From: Sphingopyxis sp. OAS728
Lineage (GTDB): Bacteria > Pseudomonadota > Alphaproteobacteria > Sphingomonadales > Sphingomonadaceae
Direction of reading: 5' to 3'
Assembly (NCBI RefSeq): GCF_014873485.1
Contig: NZ_JADBDT010000001.1
Coordinates: forward strand, 1,240,001 to 1,304,000
DNA length: 64,000 nt
Shown here piece by piece: positions 8,924 to 18,298 of the stretch. The notes under the pieces are model-generated. The model saw only the letters and a program-made list of their open reading frames with translations, had not been told where the DNA came from and did not search any database. Every line of letters begins with the position of its first letter. Position 1 is the first letter of the stretch. A program made the translations under genes and the position numbers.

Positions 8924-10780
8924 ATGTTGAAATTTGCGACCATTTCCCTGTTGGCTTTCACGGCGGCGACGCCTGCGCCGGCCCAAACCACCGATAGCGA
9001 CCGCGACGACATCGTCGTCACCGCGTCGGGGATCGAGCAACCGCGCGACGAAGTCGGTCAGGCGATCACGATCATCGACGCCGACACGATCGAAAAGCGC
9101 CAGACGGTCGACATCGTCGACCTGCTCGCGACGACGCCGGGCGTGCGCTTCAACCGCACCGGAAGCACCGGATCGGTCGCGGGAATTTCGCTGCGCGGTG
9201 CGGAAACGACGCAAACCCTGGTGCTGATCGACGGGGTGAAGGTCAACGATCCGAGCGGTATCGGCGACGGATATGATTTCGGCCATCTGCTGACCGGCAA
9301 CATCAACCGGATCGAAGTGCTGCGCGGGTCGAATTCGGTCGTGCACGGCAGCCAGGCGATCGGCGGCGTCGTCAGCCTGATGACCGCGACCCCGGCCGAA
9401 GGCTTTGCGGCGGGCGCCTCGGCCGAATATGGGTATAGCGATACGCTCAGTGCCAAGGCCGATGTGTCGGGCACCACCGGGGCGATTTCGGGCGGGATCG
9501 GCGGGGCTTATTTTCGCACCGACGGCATTTCGTCGGCAGCGGTCGGCACCGAGAAGGACGGATACAAGAATTTCGCGGGCAACGCGCGGCTGAAGGTCGC
9601 GTTCAGCGACGCGCTGAGCCTCGACCTGCGCGGCTATTACATCAACGCCGACCTCGATTATGACAGCTTCTTCGGCGCGCCCGCCGACAGCGCCGACGTT
9701 GCCAAGCTCGACCAATATGTCGGTTATGCAGGGCTGAACCTGGGCCTGTTCGACGGCAATTTCACCAGCCGCGCGGCAGTGACGTGGATGCGCAACGAGC
9801 GCGATTATTATTTCGTGCGCGGCACCGCGCCCGATTACGGCTATTCGGGCACCAATTTGCGGTTCGAATATCAGGGCGTCGTGACGCCAGTGCAGCAGGC
9901 CAAGCTGATCTTCGGTTACGAGCATGAGCGGCCCGACTATGATTTCTTCGGCTTTGGATCGACCGACAGCCAGAAGGCGAATATCGACAGCGTCTATGCG
10001 CTGGGGATCGTCCAGCCCTTTACCGGCCTGTCGCTGTCGGGCGGCGTCCGTCACGACGACCACAGTCAGTTCGGCGGCGCGACGACCTTCGGCGCCAACG
10101 CCAATTATTCGCCGAATGCGGGCGCGACCAACGTCCGGCTGAGCTATGGCGAAGGGTTCAAGGCACCGTCGCTATACCAGCTTTACGACGCCTTCAGCGG
10201 CAATAGCGCGCTGCGCCCCGAACGGTCGAAAAGCTATGATATCGGCATCGACCAGAATCTGGCCGATGGCCGCGCGCTGATCTCGCTGACCGCATTCCTG
10301 CGCAACACCGACGACCAGATCAATTACGACAATGCGACCTTCACCTATGGCAATATCGATCGCACGCGTGCCAAGGGGATCGAGGCGACGCTGGCGCTGA
10401 AGCCCGTCGATGCGCTGAACGTCACCGCATCATACAGCTATATCGACGCGCGCGACCGGTCGGGACGGCCGGCCTTCGACGGCAAGCGCCTGCCCCGCCG
10501 CGCCGCGCATGCGGTCAGCCTGTCGGCCGATTATGACTGGTCGTTCGGCCTGTCGACCGGCGCGACGCTGACGCTGGTCGGCGACAGTTTCGACGATGCG
10601 GCGAACGCTGTGCCGCTCGACGGCTATGCGCTTGCGGGCATTCGCGCATCCTTCCCCGTGGGCGGCCATTTCGAGATTTACGGCCGCGTCGACAATCTGT
10701 TCGACGCCGATTATGCGACCGCGTTCAATTACGGCACCTATGGCCGCGCGGCCTATGGCGGCGTGCGGGCGCGCTTCTGA
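8924..10780 (+). CDS. btuB: TonB-dependent vitamin B12 receptor BtuB
   Basis: Outer-membrane receptor of 618 residues, the size of BtuB-like receptors. The signal peptide LKFATISLLAFTAATPAPAQ is followed by the TonB-box-like DDIVVTASG, a plug domain (GVRFNRTGSTG, SLRGAETTQTLVLIDGVK, RIEVLRGSNSVVHGSQAIGG) and a barrel ending in an aromatic-rich strand with terminal phenylalanine (VRARF). The assignment rests on the upstream cobalamin riboswitch and the downstream cobO-btuFCD genes, which overlap in a coupled chain. The ATG at 8924 is chosen because the signal peptide starts there; the frame is open further upstream into the riboswitch. Confidence 0.93.
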   Translation: MLKFATISLLAFTAATPAPAQTTDSDRDDIVVTASGIEQPRDEVGQAITIIDADTIEKRQTVDIVDLLATTPGVRFNRTGSTGSVAGISLRGAETTQTLVLIDGVKVNDPSGIGDGYDFGHLLTGNINRIEVLRGSNSVVHGSQAIGGVVSLMTATPAEGFAAGASAEYGYSDTLSAKADVSGTTGAISGGIGGAYFRTDGISSAAVGTEKDGYKNFAGNARLKVAFSDALSLDLRGYYINADLDYDSFFGAPADSADVAKLDQYVGYAGLNLGLFDGNFTSRAAVTWMRNERDYYFVRGTAPDYGYSGTNLRFEYQGVVTPVQQAKLIFGYEHERPDYDFFGFGSTDSQKANIDSVYALGIVQPFTGLSLSGGVRHDDHSQFGGATTFGANANYSPNAGATNVRLSYGEGFKAPSLYQLYDAFSGNSALRPERSKSYDIGIDQNLADGRALISLTAFLRNTDDQINYDNATFTYGNIDRTRAKGIEATLALKPVDALNVTASYSYIDARDRSGRPAFDGKRLPRRAAHAVSLSADYDWSFGLSTGATLTLVGDSFDDAANAVPLDGYALAGIRASFPVGGHFEIYGRVDNLFDADYATAFNYGTYGRAAYGGVRARF

Positions 10781-11388
10781 TGAAGGCGCGCACCGACGCC
10801 GAACATACGGCGAAGATGAAGAAAATTCAGGCGGCGCAAAACAAAAAAGTCGCGACCAAGACGGTCGAAAAGGGGCTGGTGATCGTCCACACCGGCCCCG
10901 GCAAGGGCAAGACCTCGGCCGCGCTGGGCATGGCGGTGCGCGCGATCGGCCACGACATGAAGGTCGGGGTCGTGCAATTCGTGAAGGGCGCGATGGCGAC
11001 GGGCGAGAAAGCGGTGTTCGATCGCTTTCCCGACCTGATCGAATTCAAGCCGATGGGCGAAGGCTTTACCTGGGACACGCAGGACCGGACGCGCGACATT
11101 GCGGTCGCGCGCGAAGCGTGGGACGAGGTGAAGCGCATGATCGCCGACCCGAGCTACAAGATGGTGATCGCCGACGAGCTCAACATCGTGCTGCGGTACG
11201 ACTATCTGCCGGTGGATGAGGTGCTGGAGGCGCTGGGTGCGAAACCGCATATGACGCATGTGATCATCACCGGGCGCAATGCCCCGCAGGAGTTGATCGA
11301 CACCGCCGACCTCGTCACCGAGATGGCGCAGGTGAAGCATCCGTTCCGCGAGCAGAATGTGAAGGCGCAGAAGGGAATCGAGTTCTGA
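10780..11388 (+). CDS. cobO: cob(I)yrinic acid a,c-diamide adenosyltransferase
   Basis: CobO/BtuR-family corrinoid adenosyltransferase, 202 residues, transferring the 5'-deoxyadenosyl group of ATP to Co(I) corrinoids. The P-loop HTGPGKGKTSAALG lies near residues 37-50, followed by VVQFVKG, a Walker-B-like MVIADELN and the C-terminal KHPFREQNVKAQKGIEF, all typical of the family. Its start codon overlaps the btuB stop (TGATG) and its stop overlaps the next start, so it is translationally coupled with B12 import. No de novo corrin ring genes are in the window, consistent with salvage of imported corrinoids. Confidence 0.95.
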   Translation: MKARTDAEHTAKMKKIQAAQNKKVATKTVEKGLVIVHTGPGKGKTSAALGMAVRAIGHDMKVGVVQFVKGAMATGEKAVFDRFPDLIEFKPMGEGFTWDTQDRTRDIAVAREAWDEVKRMIADPSYKMVIADELNIVLRYDYLPVDEVLEALGAKPHMTHVIITGRNAPQELIDTADLVTEMAQVKHPFREQNVKAQKGIEF

Positions 11389-12242
11389 TGCGGGCGCGCG
11401 CGCTTGCGGCGGCAGCGGCGCTGCTCGGCGGCGCCGGACTGCTCTGGGCGACCTCCCCCGCCCCGCGCGCCAAGGCGCCCGCCGTTCCGCAGCGCATCGT
11501 ATCGATCAACCTGTGCGCCGACCAACTTGTGCTCGCGCTCGCCGACCGGGAGCAGATCGCCGGGCTCACCAAAAATGCCACCGATGTCGAAATGTCGGGC
11601 GAGGCGGCCAAGGCCGCAGGCATTCCCTTGCTCAGCAATTCGGCCGAGCAGATATTGGCGATCGAACCCGACCTGATCGTCGGCATGCCGGCGAGCCGCA
11701 GCGCGGCGCTGCGCGCGCTGCCGCGGCAGGACTATCCGCTACTCGATCTCGCCACCGCGAACACGCTGGATGAAATCTATACCTCGATCCGCGAGACGGC
11801 GGCGGCGGTCGGCCATCCCGAACGCGGCAGCGCGCTGATCGCACGAATGCAAGGCGAGCTGGCCGGGCTGCCCAAGCCGGGCAAGGGCCGCGTCGCGGCC
11901 TATTATCAGCGGCGCGGCTATATGACCGGCACGGGGACGCTGATCGACGAGCTGATGGGGCGCGTCGGGCTGGTCAATCTGGCGGGCAAGCTCGGCAAGC
12001 CGCCGCTGTCGCAATTGAGCCTTGAGGAAATGGTCGCGGCGGAGCCCGATTTCCTGATCGTCGAGAGCGCGACCGATGTCGTGACCGACCAGGGAAGCGA
12101 AATGCTGCACCATCCCGCGATCAAGGATATTCCGCGCATCAGCATTCCGCAGGCGTGGACCGTATGCGGCAGCCCCGCCTATACACAGGCGGCGCGCAGC
12201 ATGACCGCGCAGATTGCGCGCATCGACGGGGACCGACCATGA
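11388..12242 (+). CDS. btuF: ABC transporter B12-binding protein
   Basis: Class III periplasmic binding protein, 284 residues. The N-terminal hydrophobic export signal (ALAAAAALLGGAGLLWA) is followed by QRIVSINLCADQLVLALAD, the start typical of BtuF/FecB-type binding proteins, then EQILAIEPDLIVG and LIDELMGRVGLVNLAG. It carries B12 from the outer-membrane receptor to BtuCD. It overlaps cobO and the permease gene by one and four bases. Its ligand is inferred from the riboswitch-led operon; taken alone the sequence could also be a haem or siderophore binding protein. Confidence 0.9.
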   Translation: MRARALAAAAALLGGAGLLWATSPAPRAKAPAVPQRIVSINLCADQLVLALADREQIAGLTKNATDVEMSGEAAKAAGIPLLSNSAEQILAIEPDLIVGMPASRSAALRALPRQDYPLLDLATANTLDEIYTSIRETAAAVGHPERGSALIARMQGELAGLPKPGKGRVAAYYQRRGYMTGTGTLIDELMGRVGLVNLAGKLGKPPLSQLSLEEMVAAEPDFLIVESATDVVTDQGSEMLHHPAIKDIPRISIPQAWTVCGSPAYTQAARSMTAQIARIDGDRP

Positions 12243-13240
12243 ACCGCCTTGCCCTGCCCCGCTGGTCGCTGATCGCGGCGCTGCTCCTGTTGACGCTCGT
12301 CGCCGCCACCGGATCCTTGCTGTTTGGCGCGGTCGACCTCTCGGTCGCGCGGCTGATCGCCGCCGCGACCGGCGACGGCGACCGGGTGGCGTCGGTGATC
12401 CTGTTCGACCTGCGCCTGCCGCGCACGATCCTCGCGCTCGGCGTCGGCGCGATCCTCGGGCTCGCGGGCGCCGCGCTGCAGGGCTATCTGCGCAATCCGC
12501 TTGCCGAACCGTCGGTGCTCGGAACGTCGAACGCCGCGGCGCTCGGCGGGGTGGCGGCGCTCTATTTCGGGATCGCTGAACTGCATCCTGTCATGCTTCC
12601 CTTGCTCGCGACGGGCGGCGCGCTGCTGTCGCTCGCCTTGCTGTTCATCCTGTCGGGCAAGGCCGAAAGCCCGCTGACCTTGATCCTTGCCGGGATTGCG
12701 GTCGGCACGCTCGCGGTCGCGGGGACCAGCCTTGCGCTCAACCTGTCGCCCAATCCCTTCGCGGCGATGGAAATCATGACCTGGCTGCTCGGCAGCCTCG
12801 AGAACCGGTCGTTCGACCATGTGTGGATCGCACTGCCGTGCATCGCGATCGGCGGGGCGATGCTGCTGTGGAACGGGCGCGCGCTCGATGCGCTGACGCT
12901 GGGCGAGGATGCCGCGCAGGCGCTAGGCACCGACCTTCGGCGAACAAGATTGCGGCTGCTCATCGGCACCGCGATCGGCGTTGGCGGCGCGGTCGCCGTG
13001 TCGGGATCGATCGGTTTCGTTGGGCTGATCGTGCCGCACCTGATCCGCCCGCTCACCGATCGCAGCCCGTCGGCGATCCTGCTGCCCTCGGCCATCGGCG
13101 GTGCGGCGCTGCTGACGCTCGCGGACCTTGGCGTCCGGATCATTCCGACGACGAACGAGCTGAAGCTGGGCGTCGTCACCGCCTTTCTGGGGGTACCGAT
13201 CTTCCTCCTCCACCTGATGCGGGAGCGACGGATATGGTGA
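12239..13240 (+). CDS. btuC: B12 ABC transporter permease
   Basis: FecCD/BtuC-family inner-membrane permease, 333 residues, with about ten hydrophobic segments. Recognisable family blocks are RLPRTILALGVGAILGLAGA, NPLAEPSVLGTSNAA, and near the C-terminus GFVGLIVPHLIRPLTD followed by LPSAIGGAALLTLADLGVR and GVPIFLLHLMRE. The ATG overlaps the btuF stop by four bases; its own stop falls inside the start region of the ATPase gene. It forms the homodimeric channel of the B12 importer. Confidence 0.93.
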   Translation: MNRLALPRWSLIAALLLLTLVAATGSLLFGAVDLSVARLIAAATGDGDRVASVILFDLRLPRTILALGVGAILGLAGAALQGYLRNPLAEPSVLGTSNAAALGGVAALYFGIAELHPVMLPLLATGGALLSLALLFILSGKAESPLTLILAGIAVGTLAVAGTSLALNLSPNPFAAMEIMTWLLGSLENRSFDHVWIALPCIAIGGAMLLWNGRALDALTLGEDAAQALGTDLRRTRLRLLIGTAIGVGGAVAVSGSIGFVGLIVPHLIRPLTDRSPSAILLPSAIGGAALLTLADLGVRIIPTTNELKLGVVTAFLGVPIFLLHLMRERRIW

Positions 13241-14007
13241 GCATCACGCTGAACAAGATCGGCGTCACGCTCGGGCGCCGGACCGTCGTGCATGGCGTCA
13301 GCGCGGATTTTCGCGCGGGCACGCTGACGGGGATCGTCGGTCCCAATGGCGCGGGTAAATCAACGCTGGCGCGCGCGATGCTCGCGCTGGTGCCCGCGAG
13401 CGGCCGCGCCGAGGTCGATGGCGTCGATGTGACGGCGATGCCGCGCGCCGACCTCGCACGGCGCATCGCCTATGTGCCGCAGGGGCAGACCCTGCACTGG
13501 CCACTGACGGTCGAGCGGCTCGTCGGGCTGGGGCGGCTGCCGCACCTCGCGCCGATGTCGCGGATTTCGGATGCCGATACGGCGGCGATCGAACGCGCGA
13601 TGGCGCGCGCCGATGTGCTGGAACTGCGCGACCGGATCGCGACCGAGCTGTCGGGCGGCGAGCGCGCGCGGGTGCTGTTCGCGCGCGCGCTGGCGGTCGA
13701 GGCGCCCGCGTTGATCGCCGACGAACCGCTCGCCAGCCTTGATCCGGGGCACCAGATCGACGTGATGGACATGCTGCGCGCCGAAGCGACCGGCGGCGGA
13801 CTGGTGATCGCGGTGCTGCACGATTTGACGCTGGCGGCGCGATACTGCGACCGGCTGCTGCTGATCGACGAAGGGCGGATCGTCGCCGACGGGACACCCG
13901 CCGAGGTGCTGACCGCCGAGCGGCTCCGCGCGGTTTACGGGATCGATGCGCGCGTCGAAACGGGTGGCGAATGGCCGACGATTACCTTGTTCGGGCGAGC
14001 AAGGTGA
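13234..14007 (+). CDS. btuD: B12 ABC transporter ATP-binding protein
   Basis: ABC ATPase of 257 residues with Walker A GPNGAGKST (residues 36-44), Q-loop AYVPQGQTLHW, signature LSGGERARV, Walker B LIADEPLASLD and switch histidine VLHDLTLAARYC, all intact. It powers the BtuC channel. It overlaps the permease gene by seven bases and the following dioxygenase-like gene as well, so the whole riboswitch operon is probably one transcript. Confidence 0.94.
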   Translation: MVSITLNKIGVTLGRRTVVHGVSADFRAGTLTGIVGPNGAGKSTLARAMLALVPASGRAEVDGVDVTAMPRADLARRIAYVPQGQTLHWPLTVERLVGLGRLPHLAPMSRISDADTAAIERAMARADVLELRDRIATELSGGERARVLFARALAVEAPALIADEPLASLDPGHQIDVMDMLRAEATGGGLVIAVLHDLTLAARYCDRLLLIDEGRIVADGTPAEVLTAERLRAVYGIDARVETGGEWPTITLFGRAR

Positions 14008-14693
14008 GCGAGACGCTCTTTGCCGAGCAGGGTTATGCTGCGGTATCACTGTTCGAACCGGAGCTTGTTCGCGAAGCGCAAGCCGATATCGCGGAGCATA
14101 TCGACCGCGTGTCGCGCGCGCTCTACCTGCCCTTCGATCAAAGCTGCCCCGACGCGCCCCTGAGCGAACGGATCGACCGCGTGTTTGCGTACGAGCGCAG
14201 CGTCGCGAACCTGCTGCGCGTCGCGGTGTGCACCGATGCGCATCGCGGGCCGCGGCTGCAGGCACTCGTCAAGGATCCGCGGCTGATAGAAACCGCCGAG
14301 CGGCTCGGCGGCCGCAAATTGTCGGGCAAGATCGCACGCGTGCGCGCGAGCATCGCCTGCTTTCCCGAGCATCGCCACGCCTGGCACAGCGACGTCGCGC
14401 GCGACGATGGCACGGGATGTGGCAAGGTGCTCGTCACCGCATGGATCCCGCTGAGCGATGCCGGCCCGACAAGCGGAGGGTTGGAGGTTGCGGCGAAGCG
14501 CCAGCCCGCGCCGCTGGCGAGCGAGGGCGACGACGGGTATGAAATTCCCGAATGGCGGCTCGCCGGACTGCCGCGCGTGCAGCCTGAGTGTCCGGCGGGG
14601 ACGGCGCTGTTCCTCGATCGCTTCACGCCGCATCGCACGCTGCCGGCAAAGTCGACGCGCTTTGCGCTCGTCGTCTGGATGAAGGCCGCCTAG
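13971..14693 (+). CDS. phytanoyl-CoA dioxygenase-like Fe(II)/2-oxoglutarate oxygenase
   Basis: Double-stranded beta-helix oxygenase, 240 residues from the ATG inside btuD. A GTG at 14004 overlapping the btuD stop (GTGA) is an equally good start and gives 229 residues beginning SETLFAEQGYAAVSLFE, which fits the family N-terminus better. The iron triad can be assigned as HxD in WHSDVARDD and the distal histidine in FTPHRTLPAKSTRFALVVWM, whose arginine is in place to bind 2-oxoglutarate. It is the last gene of the B12 operon and ends in a four-base convergent overlap with the hexosaminidase gene. Its link to cobalamin is unexplained; modification of a corrinoid or its lower ligand is a guess. 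Confidence 0.75.
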   Translation: MADDYLVRASKVSETLFAEQGYAAVSLFEPELVREAQADIAEHIDRVSRALYLPFDQSCPDAPLSERIDRVFAYERSVANLLRVAVCTDAHRGPRLQALVKDPRLIETAERLGGRKLSGKIARVRASIACFPEHRHAWHSDVARDDGTGCGKVLVTAWIPLSDAGPTSGGLEVAAKRQPAPLASEGDDGYEIPEWRLAGLPRVQPECPAGTALFLDRFTPHRTLPAKSTRFALVVWMKAA

Positions 14694-17236
14694 CGGGCGG
14701 GTTCGACGCGAACCGTCCGGCTAGCGCGTTTGCCGTCGGCCGAACGACTGCGCACATCGACGGCAGCGCTGACCGCCACGGGCCCCGAATAGCGCGTCCA
14801 GGCACCGCCCTCGATGCGATATTCGATCGCCGTGCCGGGGAACATGCTGTTCGCCTCGAGCTTGCCGTTCGCGATGCGTGCGCCGGGAGGGGCGACGCGA
14901 TAGGCAATGCCCATCCGCTCAAGCTGCGGGAATTGCACCGCAACGCGCCCGGCGAAATCCTGCCACCCCGCCTTCAGCTTGGCCGCATCGACGCGCTTGT
15001 CGCCCCATGCGTAGCTTGCACCGGCCTGATACGCCGGGGTCCACGGTGCCGGGCTCCACGCACGCTCGGCGAGCGCGAGCAGGCGCGGGAAAAGCATATA
15101 GTCGACCTGCGCGTCGGTGCGGATCGTCTCGCTCCATAGCTGCGCCTGCAGCCCAGCGACGCGGCGCCCCGGCTGCAACACCGGCTTGTCCTCGATCGCC
15201 TTGCCCTCGGCCTGGATGTTGCGGATCGTCGCGGCGTTGGCGGGCAGATTGTCCGGCATGAAGCCGAAGACCTGATAGGGATCCACCCCGCGCGAGGCCC
15301 AATTGTACCCGCCCTCTTCGGGGTTCGGCGCGTAGGGCATGTCGAAATAGCCGAGGTCGGGGATCGACAGCACCGCGTCCCAGCCCCGGTTCATCTGGTC
15401 GTGCGCCTCGCGGATCGCGCCCGCGTGGAGCACCCCCCAGATGTTCGTCTGCACCTTGTTCGGCATCGCCGCCGCTTCGGTGTGCCCCATGCCGTCGCTC
15501 CAGCCGGCGGCTTCGAGCCCCCTCGCGGCGAGGCTCTGGCTCACGCGTTCGATGAAGCGAGGGGTGAGCTTGCCCGCATCGCCGCCGTTTTCGGCGATCA
15601 TGGCCTTGCACGCGGGCGATTTGACCCACGCACCCGCGGTCTCGTCGGCGCCGAGATGGAAGGTCTTGAGCGGCACGCTGGCCCGCCGGTGCATATCGGC
15701 GAGCGCGTCGACCACGGTGTCGACGAAAAGATAGGTCGCTGGCAGGCAGACGTTCAGCGTGTTGTCGCTGTAATTCTGGATGCTGCGATATTCGGTCGTG
15801 TCGGCGGGGTCGATCAGCCGGTAGGCTTCGGCCTCCGCCTTCTTCCCTTCGGCGGCAAGGCGCGCATGGCGTGCCTCCATCGCCCTGATCGCCGCGCGCG
15901 AATGGCCGGGCATGTCGATCGAGGGGATCACCTCGATCTGCCGCGCCGCCGCTGCCTTTACGATCATGACATAGTCGGCGACGCTCAGATAGCCGTTGAC
16001 GCCGCCCGTTCCGTCAGGCCCGGCGCCGAGTTGCGGGAGCAAGCACCTCGTTTCGGCGGGGTCATGGCAACGTTTCGAACCGATTTCAGCGAGTTCGGGC
16101 AGCGCGGGAATCTCGATCCGCCAACCTTCGTCGTCGGCGAGATGGAGATGCAGCTTGTTGAGCTTGTACGCCGCCATCGCCTCGACGAGTTTCAATATCT
16201 CGTCGCGGCTGTGGAAGTTGCGGCCGAGATCGATGTGGAGCCCGCGGAAGCGATATTCGGGGGCATCCTCGACATGGAGCGGGGCGAGCCTGCCCCCTTC
16301 GAACGCCGCCTGTTGCGCGAGCGATCGCAGCGCATGGCTCGCGCCCGCCGCATCGCCCGCAGCGATCACGATGCCCGACGCCTTGACGTCAAGGGAATAG
16401 CTCTCGGGCTTCATCGCCGCGTCGATGCGGATTGCCAGCGGCACCGCGCCGCCCTCGGCTGCGCCGAGCGCCGCCAGAGCAGGCGCGATGGCGTTTCGGT
16501 CGAGACCGGTCAGCGTCGGCGCGACGCCGCGACCGAGATCGATGCTTTTGCCCCTGCCCTGCGTCGCGTTGAGCGGCTTGGGCAGGATCACGATGCCCTT
16601 CGCTTCGGGCGCTTGCCGCTCGGCCTGCAGCCCGAACGCGCGTTCGGCAGTGAGCCAGCGTGTCTTGTCGGTGCCGCCCTTGGTCGCGAGTTTCGCCTCG
16701 TCGGTCATCGGCGCAACGAAAGGCAGGACTTGTAGGCCCGTTTCGGTATCGAGGAGAGGTCGCGTCGCGGCAATCGTGCGCGGCTGTAACCCATCGGCGA
16801 CGAGATAAGCGTTGGGCATCGCGAACGCCTTGGAGAAGTTGGACCCGGTGCCCCACAGCCTGATCTCGTGCTTCGAGCCGGGGCGCAGCGTCGCGCCGGG
16901 TTTCAGCATCAACTGCTGCACATCGCCGTTGACGAGCCGATGCGTGAAGATGTCGCTCTCGACGAGCGGGAGCCGATTGACGAAGCTGAAATAGAGCGAC
17001 AGGCCCTTTGCCGGCAGCGCGTCGGGCAGCCGTTCGGGGATTGTCAGCGTGATCGTCGCCAGGAAACAGCCCTCGATACCAGGCGGGCACGTCGGGCCGT
17101 TGTCAACGACCTGATAGCGGTAACCCAGCGTGTCGGCGAAGCGGTCGAGCGAGGCCTGCGGTGATACGTCTGCCGCCAAAGCGTACGGCGCGGCGAGTGC
17201 CACTATTGCTGCTGCCGTCGCGCCGAAGGCCCGCAT
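14690..17236 (-). CDS. secreted beta-N-acetylhexosaminidase (GH20)
   Basis: Chitobiase-type GH20 enzyme, 848 residues, releasing GlcNAc from chitin oligomers by substrate-assisted hydrolysis. The signal peptide RAFGATAAAIVALAAPYALA is followed by an N-terminal carbohydrate-binding-like domain (to about residue 180), the GH20b domain, the barrel starting near YRFRGLHIDLGRNFHS with LNKLHLHLADDEGWRIEI, and the catalytic pair Asp531-Glu532 in HLGADETAGAW. The C-terminal about 80 residues (GARIANGKLEANSMFPG onward) match a CHB_HEX C-terminal immunoglobulin-like domain. It faces the divergent GntR regulator and nag catabolic genes and supplies their substrate in the periplasm or outside the cell. 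Confidence 0.95.
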   Translation of the reverse strand: MRAFGATAAAIVALAAPYALAADVSPQASLDRFADTLGYRYQVVDNGPTCPPGIEGCFLATITLTIPERLPDALPAKGLSLYFSFVNRLPLVESDIFTHRLVNGDVQQLMLKPGATLRPGSKHEIRLWGTGSNFSKAFAMPNAYLVADGLQPRTIAATRPLLDTETGLQVLPFVAPMTDEAKLATKGGTDKTRWLTAERAFGLQAERQAPEAKGIVILPKPLNATQGRGKSIDLGRGVAPTLTGLDRNAIAPALAALGAAEGGAVPLAIRIDAAMKPESYSLDVKASGIVIAAGDAAGASHALRSLAQQAAFEGGRLAPLHVEDAPEYRFRGLHIDLGRNFHSRDEILKLVEAMAAYKLNKLHLHLADDEGWRIEIPALPELAEIGSKRCHDPAETRCLLPQLGAGPDGTGGVNGYLSVADYVMIVKAAAARQIEVIPSIDMPGHSRAAIRAMEARHARLAAEGKKAEAEAYRLIDPADTTEYRSIQNYSDNTLNVCLPATYLFVDTVVDALADMHRRASVPLKTFHLGADETAGAWVKSPACKAMIAENGGDAGKLTPRFIERVSQSLAARGLEAAGWSDGMGHTEAAAMPNKVQTNIWGVLHAGAIREAHDQMNRGWDAVLSIPDLGYFDMPYAPNPEEGGYNWASRGVDPYQVFGFMPDNLPANAATIRNIQAEGKAIEDKPVLQPGRRVAGLQAQLWSETIRTDAQVDYMLFPRLLALAERAWSPAPWTPAYQAGASYAWGDKRVDAAKLKAGWQDFAGRVAVQFPQLERMGIAYRVAPPGARIANGKLEANSMFPGTAIEYRIEGGAWTRYSGPVAVSAAVDVRSRSADGKRASRTVRVEPAR

Positions 17237-17506
17237 TCCTATTCTCCCAATCGATAATTTGTATCTAATTTGTCATGTCGCACCCACGTGGTCAACGCCT
17301 TTCGATCTGGCTGTTTTGGTAGAAAAATTAGCGAATCGCTCGCGAGCATTGCATTTTCGCTGCCGAACGACCTCCCGATTGGTCTCATATTAGTATTTCC
17401 TTCCCGCCCACGCGGGGAGCAAAAATTGCCCCATTCACGCGGCGGCATTTGGCGCGAACTATTCGCAACAGATTGACGCGACGATACCAATGCAACACAT
17501 AAGGCC
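17237..17506. promoter_or_regulatory. divergent control region between hexosaminidase and GntR regulator
   Basis: AT-richer than its surroundings. It contains ATTGGTCTC at 17378-17386 and GATACCAAT at 17483-17491, i.e. two copies of a half-site RNACCAAT in opposite orientation. The same half-site recurs twice upstream of nagB-II. GntR/HutC regulators of GlcNAc genes bind palindromes built from GGTCTA/TAGACC-type halves, so these are candidate operator parts. No full palindrome is seen. Confidence 0.4.
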
Positions 17507-18298
17507 ATGGCGCTGGTCCTATCAGCCAGAATGCCTTTGCAACCGGATGGAGCAACGTCCTTGTCACTGATCGAACGCGTGGGGCCGCTGCAGAAGGACG
17601 ATCCCACCCCGCTGTATCTTCAGTTGCAGAAGGTCCTGCGCGACGCGGTCGAGGGGCAGTTGGTCAAGGCCGAGGAGGCGATCCCGACCGAGCGCGACCT
17701 GGCCGAGGAATTCGACGTCTCGCGCATCACGGTGCGCAAGGCGATCGACGGGCTGGTCGCCGACGGCATCGTCACGCGCCGCCGCGGCGCGGGGACATTC
17801 GTCACGCGGCCGCGCGTCGAGAAGAGCTTTTCGAAACTCACCTCCTTCTCGGAGGACATGGTCTCGCGCGGACGCAAGCCGCACAGCCAATGGATCAGCA
17901 AAACCGCGGGCGCGGTCACGCCCGAGGAGGCGCTGTCGCTCGGCCTGTCGCCGGGTTCGCTCGTCTATCGCTTTCACCGCATCCGCTATGCCGACGACAC
18001 GTCAATGGCGCTCGAATATGCGACGATCCCGGCCTATTGCCTGCCGTCGGTCGAGACGGTCGGGGCGTCGCTGTACGAGGCGCTCGAAGCCGCGGGGCAT
18101 CTGCCGGTGCGCGCGCTCCAGCGGCTCCGCGCGGTCGCCTTCACCGCCGAGCAGGCGGAGATATTGGGGATAGAGGCCGGCACGCCGGGTCTGTTCATCG
18201 AACGGCGCGGCTTTCTGGCGGATGGGCGCACCGCCGAATTCACCCAGAGCTTTTATCGCGGCGACGCCTATGACGTCGTTGCAGAACTGAACGGCTAA
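17507..18298 (+). CDS. GntR/HutC-family regulator of GlcNAc utilisation
   Basis: Winged-helix regulator of 263 residues. The GntR DNA-binding domain spans roughly residues 28-95 (PLYLQLQKVLRDAVEG, then ERDLAEEFDVSRITVRKAID and RRRGAGTFV), and a UTRA effector domain occupies residues 115-255 (LTSFSEDMVSRGRKP, SLGLSPGSLVYRFHRIRYAD, FIERRGF). UTRA-type GntR proteins beside nag genes usually sense GlcNAc-6-P or GlcN-6-P and repress. The residues before 28 are poorly conserved, so a later start is possible. It reads in the same direction as nagB-nagA and opposite to the hexosaminidase gene. Confidence 0.9.
   Translation: MALVLSARMPLQPDGATSLSLIERVGPLQKDDPTPLYLQLQKVLRDAVEGQLVKAEEAIPTERDLAEEFDVSRITVRKAIDGLVADGIVTRRRGAGTFVTRPRVEKSFSKLTSFSEDMVSRGRKPHSQWISKTAGAVTPEEALSLGLSPGSLVYRFHRIRYADDTSMALEYATIPAYCLPSVETVGASLYEALEAAGHLPVRALQRLRAVAFTAEQAEILGIEAGTPGLFIERRGFLADGRTAEFTQSFYRGDAYDVVAELNG

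Noticed and set aside
8640..8930. Small plus-strand frame between the thiolase and btuB
   Set aside because: It lies within the cobalamin riboswitch and its leader; RNA conservation explains the sequence.
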